This document shows positions 1 through 9,417 of a stretch of 64,000 bases of DNA, piece by piece. The stretch spans positions 1 through 64,000 of the forward strand of contig JAOGAX010000002.1 of the NCBI GenBank assembly GCA_028144365.1, read 5' to 3'. The notes beneath the pieces were generated by a model that saw only the letters and a program-made list of their open reading frames with translations, was not told the origin of the DNA and ran no database searches. Numbering within the stretch: position 1 is the stretch's first letter; each line of letters opens with the position of its first letter. The translations under genes were made by a program, and so were the position numbers. This DNA comes from Aquiluna sp. Lineage in GTDB: Bacteria > Actinomycetota > Actinomycetes > Actinomycetales > Microbacteriaceae.

Positions 1-1154
1 TAATTGCCCTTGGTAAGTATGGAGAGATCTTCCGTCTGAATACTCACGCCTCCGGCGTGATACCGCAGATCTCAATCATCATGGGGCCCGCCGCGGGAGG
101 CGCCGTCTACTCACCAGCCCTCACCGACTTTGTGATCATGGTCGACAAGACCTCGAACATGTTCGTCACGGGACCGGATGTGATCAAGACCGTGACCGGT
201 GAGGACGTTGGCATGGAGGAGCTCGGTGGCGCTAGAGCCCACAACGAGACCAGCGGCGTTGCCCACTACCTCGCAAGCGACGAGGATGACGCCATTGACT
301 ATGTTCAGTCTCTAGTTGGCTTTCTGCCAGAGAACAATCTCTCCGACACCATCACCTACCAATCTGAGGCAGAGCTTGAGATCACCGACGAGGACCAGGC
401 GCTAAACACCCTGATTCCAGATTCTCCAAACCAGCCCTACGACATGCAAACCGTAATCAGAGCGGTCGTGGACGAGGGAGAATTCCTTGAGATTCAACCG
501 CTCTATGCGCCAAATATCATCGTGGGGTTTGCAAGGGTAGACGGACAGTCTGTTGGCATAGTGGCAAATCAACCGCTGCAGATGGCGGGAACGCTGAACA
601 TTAATGCTGGAGAAAAGGCAGCCAGGTTTGTGCGCTTCTGTGACGCTTTCTCAATCCCGATTCTGACTTTCGTGGACGTGCCGGGCTACCTCCCCGGCAC
701 TGACCAAGAATGGGCGGGAGTGATTCGTCGCGGTGCCAAGCTGCTCTACGCCTATGCGGAGGCAACCGTGCCGCTGATTACTGTCATAACCCGCAAGGCC
801 TACGGTGGCGCATATATCGTCATGGGCTCTAAGCAGCTCGGAGCAGACATCAACCTTGCCTGGCCAACCGCAGAGATTGCGGTGATGGGCGGGCAGGGAG
901 CTGTGAACATTCTCTTTAGAGACAAGATCAAAGAGGCCGAGGCCTCAGGTGCCGACATTGCCAAGGTCAGAGATGAGCTGGCCAAGGAGTACACCTACAA
1001 CGTTGCAAGCCCATTCCTAGCTGCAGAGCGCGGCGAGCTTGATGGCATCATCGAACCGGCCGGCACCAGAGGGGCAATCATTCGTTCACTGCGTGCACTC
1101 AAGACCAAGCGCTCAACGCTTCCTCCCAAGAAGCACGGAAACATCCCTCTCTAA
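1..1154 (+). CDS. Acyl-CoA (propionyl/acetyl-CoA) carboxylase beta subunit, 5' end outside window
   Basis: Carboxyltransferase subunit of a biotin-dependent acyl-CoA carboxylase; it moves the carboxyl group from biotin to acetyl- or propionyl-CoA, making malonyl- or methylmalonyl-CoA in the cytoplasm. The reading frame is open from base 3, so the gene starts upstream of the window and roughly the N-terminal quarter of a ~520-residue protein is missing. Visible signs are the crotonase-fold glycine-rich stretch [16 protein letters not shown], the [14 protein letters not shown] segment, the [13 protein letters not shown] acyl-CoA-binding segment and the ending KHGNIPL, all typical of actinobacterial AccD/PccB. 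Its stop overlaps the start of the epsilon subunit by one base, so the two are translationally linked. The biotin carboxylase partner lies at 6179-7945, separated by a minus-strand operon. Acyl substrate preference cannot be read from this. Confidence 0.95.
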   Translation, partial: IALGKYGEIFRLNTHASGVIPQISIIMGPAAGGAVYSPALTDFVIMVDKTSNMFVTGPDVIKTVTGEDVGMEELGGARAHNETSGVAHYLASDEDDAIDYVQSLVGFLPENNLSDTITYQSEAELEITDEDQALNTLIPDSPNQPYDMQTVIRAVVDEGEFLEIQPLYAPNIIVGFARVDGQSVGIVANQPLQMAGTLNINAGEKAARFVRFCDAFSIPILTFVDVPGYLPGTDQEWAGVIRRGAKLLYAYAEATVPLITVITRKAYGGAYIVMGSKQLGADINLAWPTAEIAVMGGQGAVNILFRDKIKEAEASGADIAKVRDELAKEYTYNVASPFLAAERGELDGIIEPAGTRGAIIRSLRALKTKRSTLPPKKHGNIPL

Positions 1155-1372
1155 TGAAGCAATACACACCGCAAGAAATCCAGCAGCTCCTCAGAGTCAA
1201 AGGCGGAACGCCGGAAGAAAAGGCCGCCGCGCTTGCAGTTGTTGAGGCGGCAATTATTGAGTCAAGAAAACTCGGAAGAGTTGCGCTTGGCTCCCCAAAG
1301 AGCGCCTGGCATAAAGATTCCGGTCTCCTCAGAACAGACCTGGACGCGCAATGGGGTAAAAAGCTTCGTTAG
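1154..1372 (+). CDS. Acyl-CoA carboxylase epsilon subunit
   Basis: A 72-residue protein matching the small epsilon subunit found only in actinobacterial acyl-CoA carboxylases, where it strengthens contact between alpha and beta subunits. Support: position directly after the beta subunit with a TAATG overlap; a short N-terminal segment reading LLRVKGGTPEEKAAALAVV, which is the family's G-P/T-EE-AAL core; and a tryptophan followed by a basic tail (SAWHKDSGLLRTDL). The family is poorly conserved, so the call depends on context as well as this motif. Longer forms carry an extended disordered N-terminus; this one is minimal. Confidence 0.85.
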   Translation: MKQYTPQEIQQLLRVKGGTPEEKAAALAVVEAAIIESRKLGRVALGSPKSAWHKDSGLLRTDLDAQWGKKLR

Positions 1373-1504
1373 GTTTGTCCCCCAAAGTGATGAGGCCAAT
1401 TTTGGGCCAAAGCCTTCTGCTCCCAGGCCCTTGGTGGTTTTCTTGAAGAACGAACCTCAATCGGCAGCAAGGGGCCGGAGGTTCCACACCTAGTGCGGGG
1501 GTAG

Positions 1505-1538
1505 ATGGGGCGGCATTGGTCGCCCCATTACATTTTTG
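1505..1538 (+). terminator. Hairpin terminator after the carboxylase genes
   Basis: Perfect 8-bp stem: ATGGGGCG at 1505-1512 pairs with CGCCCCAT at 1521-1528 around an 8-base loop, then TACATTTTTG. The T run follows only on the plus strand, so it best serves the carboxylase transcript. It ends about a dozen bases before the stop of the convergent gene at 1551. The rest of 1373-1504 holds no convincing gene; a weaker 7-bp inverted repeat (GAACCTC 1452-1458 / GAGGTTC 1478-1484) also lies there. Confidence 0.6.
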
Positions 1539-1550
1539 TGCAGTGCCGCG

Positions 1551-2516
1551 CTAGATACGGATAAACAGATCGGGGCTGTCAGATTCTTTGCGAATGGCTG
1601 CCATGCTGACCCGCCAAGAGTCTCCCTTAGCAGCTCTGACGACGACCTTCCCGGCTTTGACCCCTTTGAGCCTCGATGCAACTTCCCAGAGATAGGGCGT
1701 GCGGTCCTCTTGGCTTAGATCGTCAAGTCCTCCATCGTCCAGGAGCTGAACCTCAATGCCACGCATTCTTGCGTTTCTGGTTTCACTGACCACATCAATC
1801 GACAAGAGATTTCTGCCTCTTATTTGGTCGCGCAGCTCGGCCTCGGTCAGCTGAGCCTTGAGCCTTTCAGACTTGGTTAGGTTTCCTTTAGAATCGGAGA
1901 TTTTTTCTAGGAGGGGCAGGACTTCTTTTAGCGTTTGATTCAGTCGCTGAGCTCGCTCAGCTCGCGCGGCGCTTGAGGCGGCCGTTGCAGTATCAAGTGC
2001 AAGTGCCCTCCTTCGAAACTCCTCGGCGCTCTTAGAACTAGAGCCCAGGGCCCATGATGCAGCCTGGGCGGTTGCGACCAACAGAAGCGCTCCGACTAGC
2101 CCCGAGTTGAAGATCACATCCGGCCCACCCCACTCAATGACCTCAAGCGAGGTGATAGCTAGAGCAATCCATGCGAGAACCGCAAACTTGCGAATCGTCA
2201 CGATTGCTAGCAGTGTTCCAATCGCGGCTATGTGCCAGGTGGTGTAGCTTCCCTGTCTGACCTCTCCGAGGGCCGCAAAAATAAGCTGCGGCAGTGAAAT
2301 CGAAACGATAAGCACAATTGCGGCCGAGACCGCTCTCATTTTGAGGCCACTCTTGTCAAAGGTGGCCAATAGAAGCGCAGAGAGGTATGCGATTAGTCCA
2401 ACAATGGCGAAGGCCGGATTCTGGTATTCACCCAAAAACAGAAAACCCAGGAGCGCGTGGTAGAGCCCAAAAAGAATTGCAACTGCTGCCAGAGCCAGCC
2501 TCGAGAGCCTAATCAC
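1551..2516 (-). CDS. Membrane protein of unknown function, third gene of a two-component operon
   Basis: 321 residues. By eye there are about six hydrophobic segments (roughly 7-28, 34-52, 61-82, 93-108, 110-127, 137-156), then a charged alanine/arginine-rich helical stretch (about 163-235) and a compact soluble C-terminal domain (about 225-321) containing EAELRDQIRGRNL and LLDDGG. The overall plan copies the adjacent histidine kinase: six membrane segments, helical linker, C-terminal domain. I see no phospho-acceptor His-Asp motif and no N or G box, so it is probably not an active kinase. It starts with GTG inside the last codons of the kinase gene (8-base overlap), so it is co-translated with it. 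Likely a sensor accessory or degenerate kinase relative; function unknown. Confidence 0.75.
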   Translation of the reverse strand: MIRLSRLALAAVAILFGLYHALLGFLFLGEYQNPAFAIVGLIAYLSALLLATFDKSGLKMRAVSAAIVLIVSISLPQLIFAALGEVRQGSYTTWHIAAIGTLLAIVTIRKFAVLAWIALAITSLEVIEWGGPDVIFNSGLVGALLLVATAQAASWALGSSSKSAEEFRRRALALDTATAASSAARAERAQRLNQTLKEVLPLLEKISDSKGNLTKSERLKAQLTEAELRDQIRGRNLLSIDVVSETRNARMRGIEVQLLDDGGLDDLSQEDRTPYLWEVASRLKGVKAGKVVVRAAKGDSWRVSMAAIRKESDSPDLFIRI

Positions 2517-3675
2517 GCGGCCACCTCATAACTACCTGTGTTCCTTTTCCTGGGCCCGAGTCGATCTCCACCTTGCCCCCAACAGATTCAACTCGAGCTC
2601 TGATTGAGGTGCTGATGCCAATACGGTTTCTTGAAACCCGATCAGTCCTGAAGCCCGCACCATCGTCTGCCACCGTGAACCTAAGTCCCCCTTTTTTTAG
2701 AGCCTCAAGAGTGAGGGTGATTTCTTTAGCCTTGGAGTGCTGAATGGCATTGTCTATTGCCTGAAGGCTGGCCTCCGTGAGGGCTTGTGCAGCCTCAGGG
2801 TTTAGCTTTGCGGCACTGGCCCCACTGCTGTGAGTCTGCACTCGCCCATCGAGCTTGCTGGCGGCGCTCTCAAGAGCCTTGAAGAGGCCAAGCGAGCTCA
2901 CCTCGGTTTCTGTTGTGTCTGGCTCCCTGGCTTCGAGCAGAGCTGTAATTGCATTTGTCGCACTCTTGGCCGCATCCTCTTGCGCAGCTTGGGAGTCGGC
3001 CCTTGCAGCAAGAATCAACGTGTGCAGCACCTCGTCGTGAACCAGTGCATCCAGCCGCTGTCGTTCCCTCTCAACCGCATCAGTTTTGGCTTGGGTTAGA
3101 GCGCTTTTGATGGCATCGGAGTTGGCCTTGTCAACAGAAGCGAACCCCTCGCGAACTAATGCGACAAGACCAACGATAGCCAGACTAAAGACCAGCAGGT
3201 AGGAACCATCTAGCAGAGCTTCGAGCTCTCCGGCCAGCACTGGGCTCTGAAGACTTACCCAAACCCAGCTGCCCGAGGTGAGAGGAAGGTACCAAAGCCA
3301 CACCTTTCGTGAGTGAGAGGTTGCCACAAGAATCATGGCCATGCCCACACTCCACCAAACCCAGGGACGCTCAAACCCACTCTCATGAAAGTCCGGGTCA
3401 TGAGTTAGCGGAACCATCCAAATTGCGACAAGAACCACAAGTCCGTGCACCAGACCCCAGGGTCGAGAGCGATCAAACAGGACCGCTGAGATTAGAAAGG
3501 CTGCTGCACTGAGAATGACTATCGCCAGAACCAAGTCACTCCTTGGATTCGTGAAGCCAGACTGACCTATCGCGTTTGCCACCACTTCAATGCCGGAGAC
3601 AAATAGGGCAGCAGAAGAGATTCTGCGAATCCACGTCTCGAGACGGTTACTAGCTAAGGATGCCAGCGGTTTCAC
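2509..3675 (-). CDS. Sensor histidine kinase, NarL/DesK-type
   Basis: 388 residues. The N-terminal half has about six membrane segments (between residues ~18 and ~175), then a helical dimerisation region with HDEVLHTL; His213 is the likely phosphorylated residue, followed by the acidic Asp214 typical of the HisKA_3 type. Family members usually carry Gln five positions after the histidine; here it is His218. The ATPase domain follows with an N box (NAIQHSKA), a G1 box (DDGAGF) and a G2-type stretch (GPGKGTQV). GTG start overlaps the response regulator stop by one base (TAGTG), so the two form a cognate pair. The input signal is unknown; there is no large extracellular domain, so it probably senses something in or near the membrane. 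Confidence 0.92.
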   Translation of the reverse strand: MKPLASLASNRLETWIRRISSAALFVSGIEVVANAIGQSGFTNPRSDLVLAIVILSAAAFLISAVLFDRSRPWGLVHGLVVLVAIWMVPLTHDPDFHESGFERPWVWWSVGMAMILVATSHSRKVWLWYLPLTSGSWVWVSLQSPVLAGELEALLDGSYLLVFSLAIVGLVALVREGFASVDKANSDAIKSALTQAKTDAVERERQRLDALVHDEVLHTLILAARADSQAAQEDAAKSATNAITALLEAREPDTTETEVSSLGLFKALESAASKLDGRVQTHSSGASAAKLNPEAAQALTEASLQAIDNAIQHSKAKEITLTLEALKKGGLRFTVADDGAGFRTDRVSRNRIGISTSIRARVESVGGKVEIDSGPGKGTQVVMRWPRD

Positions 3676-4316
3676 TAAAGCAAGTCTCCCGATATCAGGC
3701 CGTCTTCAACCGCACGCTTAAACAGATCGACTTTGGTGGCGGCCTCCCTGCCAAGCTTTGCGTATTTCACCCGCACCCGATCGATGTGCTCCTTTGCCGA
3801 GCTGGGCTTTATCTGAAGCTGAAAGGCAACCTGCTTGAGGCTCATCCCCGACGCGTAGAGCGAGAGCACCTCTGTTTCGCGGGCTGAAAGGTTTGCCTCT
3901 TTGAAAAGACTGTCTGCGTCGATGGTGGCACTGGTTTCGGCGTTATTCAAAATTGCCCCATCGGCAGCCAGCCGAATGGCTTCCACCAAGTCCTCGACCG
4001 GTTGCGACTTGGGGACAATCGCCGTAGCGCCGGCTCTGACCGCTGCGCGCATCAGGTTTGGCTTGTCCGCAATTGAGAAGATCAAGACTGCAGCGCCAGT
4101 TGCGACAATTCGTTCGACGTTTTCTGCGACCAGTGAGCCATCGGCAAGGCTGAGGTCGGTAACCACCACTTGGCATTCGCGAGCACCAATCTGCTCCAGA
4201 AGCTCAGTGACGGTTGGTGCAGAACCAATTAGGTCAAAATCATTTTTCTCGCAGGCTGCTGCGAATCCGAGGCGAACTGCCTCGTGGTCGTCAACGATCG
4301 CAACCTGGACGCTCAT
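3675..4316 (-). CDS. Two-component response regulator, NarL/FixJ (LuxR-HTH) family
   Basis: 213 residues: receiver domain (about 1-120) with acidic pair Asp9/Asp10, phospho-acceptor Asp54 (VVTDLSLADG) and conserved Lys in IVPKSQP; then a LuxR-type helix-turn-helix (about 143-195) starting LSARETEVLSLYASGMS. Acts in the cytoplasm as a phosphorylation-dependent transcription factor. Start ATG at 4316 overlaps the stop of the rRNA methyltransferase-like gene (ATGA). Encoded directly before its presumed kinase. Targets cannot be seen from the sequence. Confidence 0.92.
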   Translation of the reverse strand: MSVQVAIVDDHEAVRLGFAAACEKNDFDLIGSAPTVTELLEQIGARECQVVVTDLSLADGSLVAENVERIVATGAAVLIFSIADKPNLMRAAVRAGATAIVPKSQPVEDLVEAIRLAADGAILNNAETSATIDADSLFKEANLSARETEVLSLYASGMSLKQVAFQLQIKPSSAKEHIDRVRVKYAKLGREAATKVDLFKRAVEDGLISGDLL

Positions 4317-5473
4317 GCTCTTAGATTACTGAGCCTAAGTGTTGCCAAAGTTTCGAAGTGGTGGGTGTGGGGGAAGATATCGAAGGCCTCGAGAGATTCA
4401 AGCTCGTATCCAGCCTCGCGAAGCAGTCCAATGTCTCTGGCTAGGGCCACCGGATCGCATGCCACATAAACAATATGCTTTGCCTTTAGCCGAACCAGCT
4501 GATTAATGACCTTGGTTGCCGCTCCCGATCGAGGCGGGTCTAGGACAACGGTGGCTATCTCTTTTTCCCTTGCGCGAAGGTAGACAAGGACATCAGATTT
4601 CTCAAAACTGAGATTCTTCATTCCCTTAGCGGAGCTCTTGCCCGACTGAACTGCGGTCTCGGAAAGCTCAACGGCATGAACCTTAGACTCCGGAAAACGC
4701 GCTGCGATATTTGCGGCAAACAATCCGGCTCCCGCATAGAGATCAAGAACCTCAGAACCAGGTTCGAGTTCACCTAGGTGTGCAAGAACGCCATCGAGTA
4801 AAACCTTGGGGGCAAGTCCGTGGGCCTGCCAAAAGACCCCTGGCTTGAGATCGAAGACTCGGCCGCCTACTACCTCGGTAATAACCTTTGACCCGCCGAT
4901 TTCACCATCAATAGACCACTGCAGGGAGTCTGGCGAGGAGGCGATGAAAATCTTCTTTTTACCGGGGAAGCGCCTTGTATGAAGCCCGAGCTCATTTATC
5001 TCCTGGTTTGCAAGCGGCAATGAGGTAACTGGGATTACGTCATTTGAACGCGATCCCTTCACGCCAACGGTGCCGTCGGGTGCGACGTGGAGCTGAACCC
5101 TGGTTCGGTAGCCAAGACCGTCTGAGTCGTCGACGGCCACAACCTTGGGTGAGAGGTCAACTCCGGCCATGCGTGAGAGAGCCTCGGAGAGAATCTCTGA
5201 CTTGATGCGCCGCTGCTCTCCAAGCTCGATGTGACCGAAGTCGGCACCACCAGCCCCTGAGTTCGCCTCAGGCCAGAAATGATCCCTGCGGTGTTCGCTG
5301 GCCTCTAGGACCCTGGTGACCCGCGCCCTTAGGAAGCTCTTGGCCTCCTCGGTTATCTCTGCCTCAACAAGTTCGCCGGGTAGTGCCCCTTCAACGAGAA
5401 CCACCTTGCCTTCCGGCCTTGCAACAAAGACGCCGCCATGCGCGGCCTTTTCGATACGGAGAGTTATGGTCAC
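4313..5473 (-). CDS. 23S rRNA (uracil-5-)-methyltransferase, RlmCD/TrmA family
   Basis: 386 residues. N-terminal TRAM-like RNA-binding domain (about 1-55) followed by a Rossmann SAM-dependent methyltransferase. Motifs: SAM-binding VLDLYAGAGLFA, DPPRSG, the catalytic nucleophile Cys339 in YVACDPVALARD and the base Glu374 in HHFETLA; the 35-residue Cys-Glu spacing suits the family, which makes 5-methyluridine in 23S rRNA or tRNA. The N-terminal region that in E. coli RlmD carries a four-cysteine iron-sulfur cluster has no cysteines here. Which uridine is modified cannot be told. GTG start; first gene of the two-component operon, diverging from maf across 31 bases. Confidence 0.85.
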   Translation of the reverse strand: MTITLRIEKAAHGGVFVARPEGKVVLVEGALPGELVEAEITEEAKSFLRARVTRVLEASEHRRDHFWPEANSGAGGADFGHIELGEQRRIKSEILSEALSRMAGVDLSPKVVAVDDSDGLGYRTRVQLHVAPDGTVGVKGSRSNDVIPVTSLPLANQEINELGLHTRRFPGKKKIFIASSPDSLQWSIDGEIGGSKVITEVVGGRVFDLKPGVFWQAHGLAPKVLLDGVLAHLGELEPGSEVLDLYAGAGLFAANIAARFPESKVHAVELSETAVQSGKSSAKGMKNLSFEKSDVLVYLRAREKEIATVVLDPPRSGAATKVINQLVRLKAKHIVYVACDPVALARDIGLLREAGYELESLEAFDIFPHTHHFETLATLRLSNLRA

Positions 5474-5492
5474 CGGCTAAGTGTTCCACAGC

Positions 5493-5498
5493 TAGCCT
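5493..5498 (+). promoter_or_regulatory. -10 box of leaderless maf promoter
   Basis: TAGCCT, then six bases (TGAACC), then the GTG start. No Shine-Dalgarno is present. The spacing puts transcription start at or next to the start codon. Confidence 0.55.
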
Positions 5499-5504
5499 TG
5501 AACC

Positions 5505-6104
5505 GTGCCACTAATAACCCTTGCCTCTACCTCCTCTGGAAGAAAAAAGCTCCTCGAGGACGCAGGTCTTGACTTTCTCACACTTGCTCCTGGCGTCGAC
5601 GAGGAGGCTCTTGTTGAGAAGGAGAGGCCCGCAGGTGTTTGCGAGATGACCCTGCTGCTTGCAAGAGCGAAGGCGATCGCGGGAGCTAAAAGTGCGACTA
5701 CGCGACTTGTGCTCGGATGCGACAGCGCCCTCGAATTTGAAGGTCAGAATCTTGGTAAACCACTGACGAAGGACCTGGCCACAAAGCGCTGGCAAGAAAT
5801 GCGGGGCAAGTCTGGCTATCTACATTCCGGCCATCACCTGATCGACAAAGAGAGTGGAGAGTCGAGATCGGTCTGCTCCAAGACCCTGGTCTTCTTCGCC
5901 GATCTCAGCGACAGCGAAATCGAAGCGTATGTCCAAAGCGGTGAGCCGCTCAACGTTGCTGGAAGTTTCACAATTGATGGCCGCGGTGGGCCCTTCATCG
6001 AGCGGATTGAGGGCGATTACCACACAGTGGTCGGGCTTTCACTGGTTGAGCTTCGCAAGATGCTCCGAGAGCTGGGTCACGACATCACGAGCCTCTGGAG
6101 ATAA
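5505..6104 (+). CDS. maf: Maf/YhdE-family nucleotide pyrophosphatase
   Basis: 199 residues, normal family length. Maf proteins hydrolyse non-canonical or modified nucleoside triphosphates (for example dTTP/UTP or m7GTP subfamilies) and are linked to division arrest. Seen here: the N-terminal ITLASTSSGRKKLLEDAG (family LAS-S-RR-LL motif), GCDSALEFEG with the catalytic Asp, a GKP segment, and GSFTIDGRGG near the C-terminus. GTG start chosen because it sits exactly where the leaderless promoter predicts and matches the family N-terminus. Which nucleotide it cleaves is not clear from sequence. Confidence 0.92.
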   Translation: MPLITLASTSSGRKKLLEDAGLDFLTLAPGVDEEALVEKERPAGVCEMTLLLARAKAIAGAKSATTRLVLGCDSALEFEGQNLGKPLTKDLATKRWQEMRGKSGYLHSGHHLIDKESGESRSVCSKTLVFFADLSDSEIEAYVQSGEPLNVAGSFTIDGRGGPFIERIEGDYHTVVGLSLVELRKMLRELGHDITSLWR

Positions 6105-6107
6105 ACG

Positions 6108-6132
6108 CAACAAAACCACAGTTTTTTTGTTG
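6108..6132 (+). terminator. Weak AT-rich hairpin after maf
   Basis: CAACAAAA at 6108-6115 can pair with TTTTGTTG at 6125-6132 (8 bp), with a T run inside the 3' arm. The stem has little GC, so this may be only a weak terminator or a fortuitous repeat. Confidence 0.25.
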
Positions 6133-6164
6133 AGTCCTCATAAATCCCAGCTGGAAAGTGGCAA

Positions 6165-6170
6165 TAAGCT
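6165..6170 (+). promoter_or_regulatory. -10 box of leaderless carboxylase alpha promoter
   Basis: TAAGCT, then eight bases (ATCCGATT), then ATG at 6179. The purine-rich GGAAAG at 6153-6158 is too far upstream (20 bases) to serve as a ribosome site. This decides the start at 6179 over the in-frame GTG at 6158. Confidence 0.45.
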
Positions 6171-6178
6171 ATCCGATT

Positions 6179-7945
6179 ATGGCTCAGAAGCGGATAACAA
6201 AAGTCCTCATCGCCAACCGAGGTGAGATTGCGGTCAGGGTTATCCGAGCTGCAAAGGACAGCGGTATTTCGACCGTTGCTGTCTATGCAGACTCCGACCG
6301 CGACGCCCAGCACTCCAAGCTCGCCGATGAGGCATACGCGCTGCAGGGTGAAACCGCTGCCGAGACCTATCTTGTAATCGAAAAACTTCTAAGCATCGCC
6401 TCGCGATCAGGGGCCGACGCTGTGCACCCCGGATACGGCTTCCTCTCCGAGAATGCCGATTTTGCCAGGTCTGTGATCGCGGCAGGTCTTATTTGGATCG
6501 GGCCAAGCCCAGAGGCAATCGAACAGCTTGGAGACAAGGTTTCCGCCAGAAAAGTGGCCCAGAAGGTCGGTGCACCGCTCGCTCCAGGAACCATCAACCC
6601 GGTCTCAGATGTCTCCGAGGTGGAGTCGTTTGTGAAGGAGCACGGCCTTCCGGTAGCCATCAAGGCCGCCTACGGCGGCGGCGGTCGAGGCATCAAGATT
6701 GTTCGCGAAAAAGGCGAGATTACAGAGGCTTTCGAGTCAGCGACTCGAGAGGCCGTTGCGGCATTCGGGCGCGGCGAATGCTTTATTGAGAAGTATCTGG
6801 ACAAACCTCGTCACGTTGAGACGCAATGTCTTGCCGACACCCACGGCAACGTCGTCGTGGTTTCCACCAGAGACTGCTCGCTTCAGCGCAGACATCAAAA
6901 ACTAATCGAAGAGGCTCCCGCGCCATTTCTCTCCAAGGAGCAAGAGAGCGAGCTCTACGAGTCCTCCAAAGCCATCCTAAAAGAGGTTGGTTATGTCGGT
7001 GCTGGCACCTGCGAGTTTCTCATTTCTGGCGACGGGACCATCTCCTTTTTGGAGGTTAACACCAGGCTCCAGGTCGAGCACCCGGTCTCCGAAGAGGTAA
7101 CCGGTATTGACCTAGTCCGCCAACAGTTCAGGATTGCGCAAGGAGAGGCGCTCGGCTTTGATGATCCAGAGATTCGAGGTCACTCTTTCGAGTTCAGGAT
7201 CAACGGAGAGGACGCTGGCAAAAACTTCCTTCCGTCTCCAGGACCCGTCCACCAGTTCTTGGCTCCGTCAGGACCTGGGGTCCGAGTCGACTCTGGAGTG
7301 GTCTCGGGAGACAGGGTCTCTGGAAACTTTGACTCGATGATGGCCAAGCTAATTGTTACCGGCAGTAGCCGCGAGGAAGCACTTGAGCGCTCTCGCCGAG
7401 CTCTGGCGGAGATGCACGTCAACGGCCTGCCCACAGTTCTCCCCTTCCACCGCCTCATGGTTGATCACCCGGCATTCACCGCTCAAGAAGGTTTCAAGGT
7501 GTTTACCAGGTGGATCGAGACTGAGTGGGACAACCCCATTGAGCCTTGGACAGGCCAGGCAGAACCTGAGATGGCAGCGGAGCCAAGGCGGGAAATTGTT
7601 GTCGAGGTTTCGGGAAAACGCCTCGAGGTGAGCGTCCCAAAGCGACTGCTGGTTGGTGAGATCGGCTCCCCCGAGGGGCACGCCCCAAGACGCAAAAAAG
7701 GAGCTGAGACTTCCTCTCGCACCGGCGCCAAGGGTGACTCATTGGTAGCCCCCATGCAGGCGACGGTCGTGAAGCTCGCTGCAACCGAGGGTCAGAAGGT
7801 TGAGCAGGGAGACCTAGTTGTGGTTCTCGAGGCCATGAAGATGGAGCAGCCGCTAGCGGCTCACAAGTCCGGAACAGTAAAGAACATTGGCGTAACTGCG
7901 GGAGCAACGATCTCCGCAGGAACGCGGATTCTAGACATTCTCTAG
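6179..7945 (+). CDS. Acyl-CoA carboxylase alpha subunit (biotin carboxylase + biotin carrier)
   Basis: 588 residues, the usual length of actinobacterial AccA3/PccA. Carboxylates its own biotin with ATP and bicarbonate, then hands the group to the beta subunit. N-terminal biotin carboxylase fold ([17 protein letters not shown] from residue ~6; [13 protein letters not shown]-grasp glycine-rich loop [25 protein letters not shown] with catalytic residues) and a C-terminal biotinyl domain with EAMKMEQPL, biotinylated Lys554. A charged linker with an RRKKG segment joins them. Its stop interlocks with lpdA (shared CTAG). Beta and epsilon subunits are encoded at 1-1372 on the same strand but in a separate transcript, suggesting one alpha subunit serves several carboxylases, as known in actinobacteria. 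Confidence 0.95.
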   Translation: MAQKRITKVLIANRGEIAVRVIRAAKDSGISTVAVYADSDRDAQHSKLADEAYALQGETAAETYLVIEKLLSIASRSGADAVHPGYGFLSENADFARSVIAAGLIWIGPSPEAIEQLGDKVSARKVAQKVGAPLAPGTINPVSDVSEVESFVKEHGLPVAIKAAYGGGGRGIKIVREKGEITEAFESATREAVAAFGRGECFIEKYLDKPRHVETQCLADTHGNVVVVSTRDCSLQRRHQKLIEEAPAPFLSKEQESELYESSKAILKEVGYVGAGTCEFLISGDGTISFLEVNTRLQVEHPVSEEVTGIDLVRQQFRIAQGEALGFDDPEIRGHSFEFRINGEDAGKNFLPSPGPVHQFLAPSGPGVRVDSGVVSGDRVSGNFDSMMAKLIVTGSSREEALERSRRALAEMHVNGLPTVLPFHRLMVDHPAFTAQEGFKVFTRWIETEWDNPIEPWTGQAEPEMAAEPRREIVVEVSGKRLEVSVPKRLLVGEIGSPEGHAPRRKKGAETSSRTGAKGDSLVAPMQATVVKLAATEGQKVEQGDLVVVLEAMKMEQPLAAHKSGTVKNIGVTAGATISAGTRILDIL

Positions 7946-9363
7946 TCGATAGCTGGGTGAAGTTCGCTGGCCGCCTCGGCAATGGAACCGGAGAGCGATG
8001 GGTAGACGGTATAGGTTTTTGCCAGCTGGTCGACCGTGAGCCTATTCTCTATTGCGACCGCAATCGGATAGATCAAGTCGGATGCCCTTGGGGCAACCAC
8101 CACACCACCGATGACCGTGCCGCTCCCCACTGACGCAAATAGCTTGATGAAACCCTCGGAGATCCCCTCCATTTTTGCCCTGGGGTTAGTCTCAAGCTCA
8201 ATTGTCGCTACCTCACCACGGACCAGACCGTCCTTGATCTCCTGCTCAGACCAGCCAACCTGGGCAATTTCCGGGGAGGTGAAGACGTTGGATGCGACAT
8301 TCCTGAGTCTGGTTGGTGTAGCGACGTCACCTAGGGTGTGATAAACCGCAGTCCTGCCCATCATGGCTGAAACCGATGCCAGGGGCATTGATGTGGAGCA
8401 GTCACCGATGGCGTAGACGTTGGCTCTTGAGGTCCTTGCGACCTTGTTCACAACCACATGGCCTGTTTCGTTTAGAGCGATGCCTGCCTCTTCTAGGTTC
8501 AGGCCCTGGGTGTTTGGGATCGCCCCAACCGCCATTAGACAGTGCGAGCCTTTCAGGGTGGTGCCGTCGGCAAGCTCAACCTCAACCGCTTGACCTGTGT
8601 TCTTGACACTCTTTGCACGGGCGTTCCTCAGGAGGTTCATTCCACCCGAGGTGAAGACCTTTTCAATTAGCTCGGCTGCGTCAGAATCGTTTCCTGGCAG
8701 GACCTTGTCTCTTGATGAGACCAAGGTCACCTTTGATCCCAGCTGCAGGTAGGCGGAGGCAAACTCTGCTCCAGTGACACCAGAACCGACAACAATCATG
8801 TGCTCAGGCAGCTCCTCAAGGTCGTAGAGCTGCTTCCAGTTGAGAATTCTCTTGCCGTCAGTCCTTGCATCCGGAAGCTCCCTGGGGGAAGCCCCTACCG
8901 CAACGATGATGGTCTTGGCCTCAATGCGTTCGCTCTCGCCGCCAGCTGAAGGCTGCACCACCACGTGATGATTGCCATCCAGCTGTCCCCTGCCGTCAAT
9001 AATGCGGACCCCGTCCTCGACAAGTGCCTCTCTCATGTCCTCAGATTGGTCCTGGGCAAGGGTGAGAAGTCTTTTGTTCAGAGTCTTTAGGTCAACCTCG
9101 ACGTGTGGGTTGACCCGCTTTCCTTCGACCGAGAATTCAAGTCCAAGGCTCTGGGCCACAGCTACACGCTGCGCTGCCTCGGCGGTTGCGATCAAAGTCT
9201 TTGAGGGAACGACATCTGTGAGGACAGCATTACCGCCTACGCCTCGCTCCTCGATGAGGATTACCTCGGCCTCGAGTTGGGCTGCGGTGCGAGCGGCCTC
9301 GTAGCCTCCTGGGCCACCACCAATAATTACGACGCGATGTTTTGACCCAAGTTTGTTTACCAC
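7942..9363 (-). CDS. lpdA: NAD(P)H dehydrogenase (quinone), LpdA type
   Basis: 473 residues from GTG 9363. Class I flavoprotein disulfide reductase fold: FAD-binding [14 protein letters not shown] at the N-terminus, NAD(P)-binding [12 protein letters not shown] mid-protein, VYAIGDCS near residue 310, and a dimerisation domain at the end. The redox disulfide of lipoamide dehydrogenase (GGTCLNVGCIPSK type) is replaced by [13 protein letters not shown], with no cysteine pair, and the C-terminal His-Pro dyad is replaced by [12 protein letters not shown]. Those changes mark the mycobacterial LpdA (Rv3303c) group, which reduces quinones rather than lipoamide. TTG 9381 is an alternative start; GTG 9363 sits six bases after GACAAT. 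Not part of a 2-oxo acid dehydrogenase operon, consistent with this role. Confidence 0.85.
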   Translation of the reverse strand: MVNKLGSKHRVVIIGGGPGGYEAARTAAQLEAEVILIEERGVGGNAVLTDVVPSKTLIATAEAAQRVAVAQSLGLEFSVEGKRVNPHVEVDLKTLNKRLLTLAQDQSEDMREALVEDGVRIIDGRGQLDGNHHVVVQPSAGGESERIEAKTIIVAVGASPRELPDARTDGKRILNWKQLYDLEELPEHMIVVGSGVTGAEFASAYLQLGSKVTLVSSRDKVLPGNDSDAAELIEKVFTSGGMNLLRNARAKSVKNTGQAVEVELADGTTLKGSHCLMAVGAIPNTQGLNLEEAGIALNETGHVVVNKVARTSRANVYAIGDCSTSMPLASVSAMMGRTAVYHTLGDVATPTRLRNVASNVFTSPEIAQVGWSEQEIKDGLVRGEVATIELETNPRAKMEGISEGFIKLFASVGSGTVIGGVVVAPRASDLIYPIAVAIENRLTVDQLAKTYTVYPSLSGSIAEAASELHPAID

Positions 9364-9403
9364 CGCACCATTGTCCCGCAAATTTGCTCAGCGTCAGCAC
9401 AAC

Positions 9404-9409
9404 TAGACT
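9404..9409 (+). promoter_or_regulatory. -10 box of leaderless punA promoter
   Basis: TAGACT, eight bases (TGAAAGTT), then ATG 9418. It favours this ATG over the in-frame start at 9409, which overlaps the hexamer. Confidence 0.55.
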
Positions 9410-9417
9410 TGAAAGTT

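Noticed and set aside
1233..1493. 86-codon plus-strand frame running past the epsilon subunit
   Set aside because: Starts inside the epsilon gene in another frame; the composition is shadow-like and no ribosome site is present.
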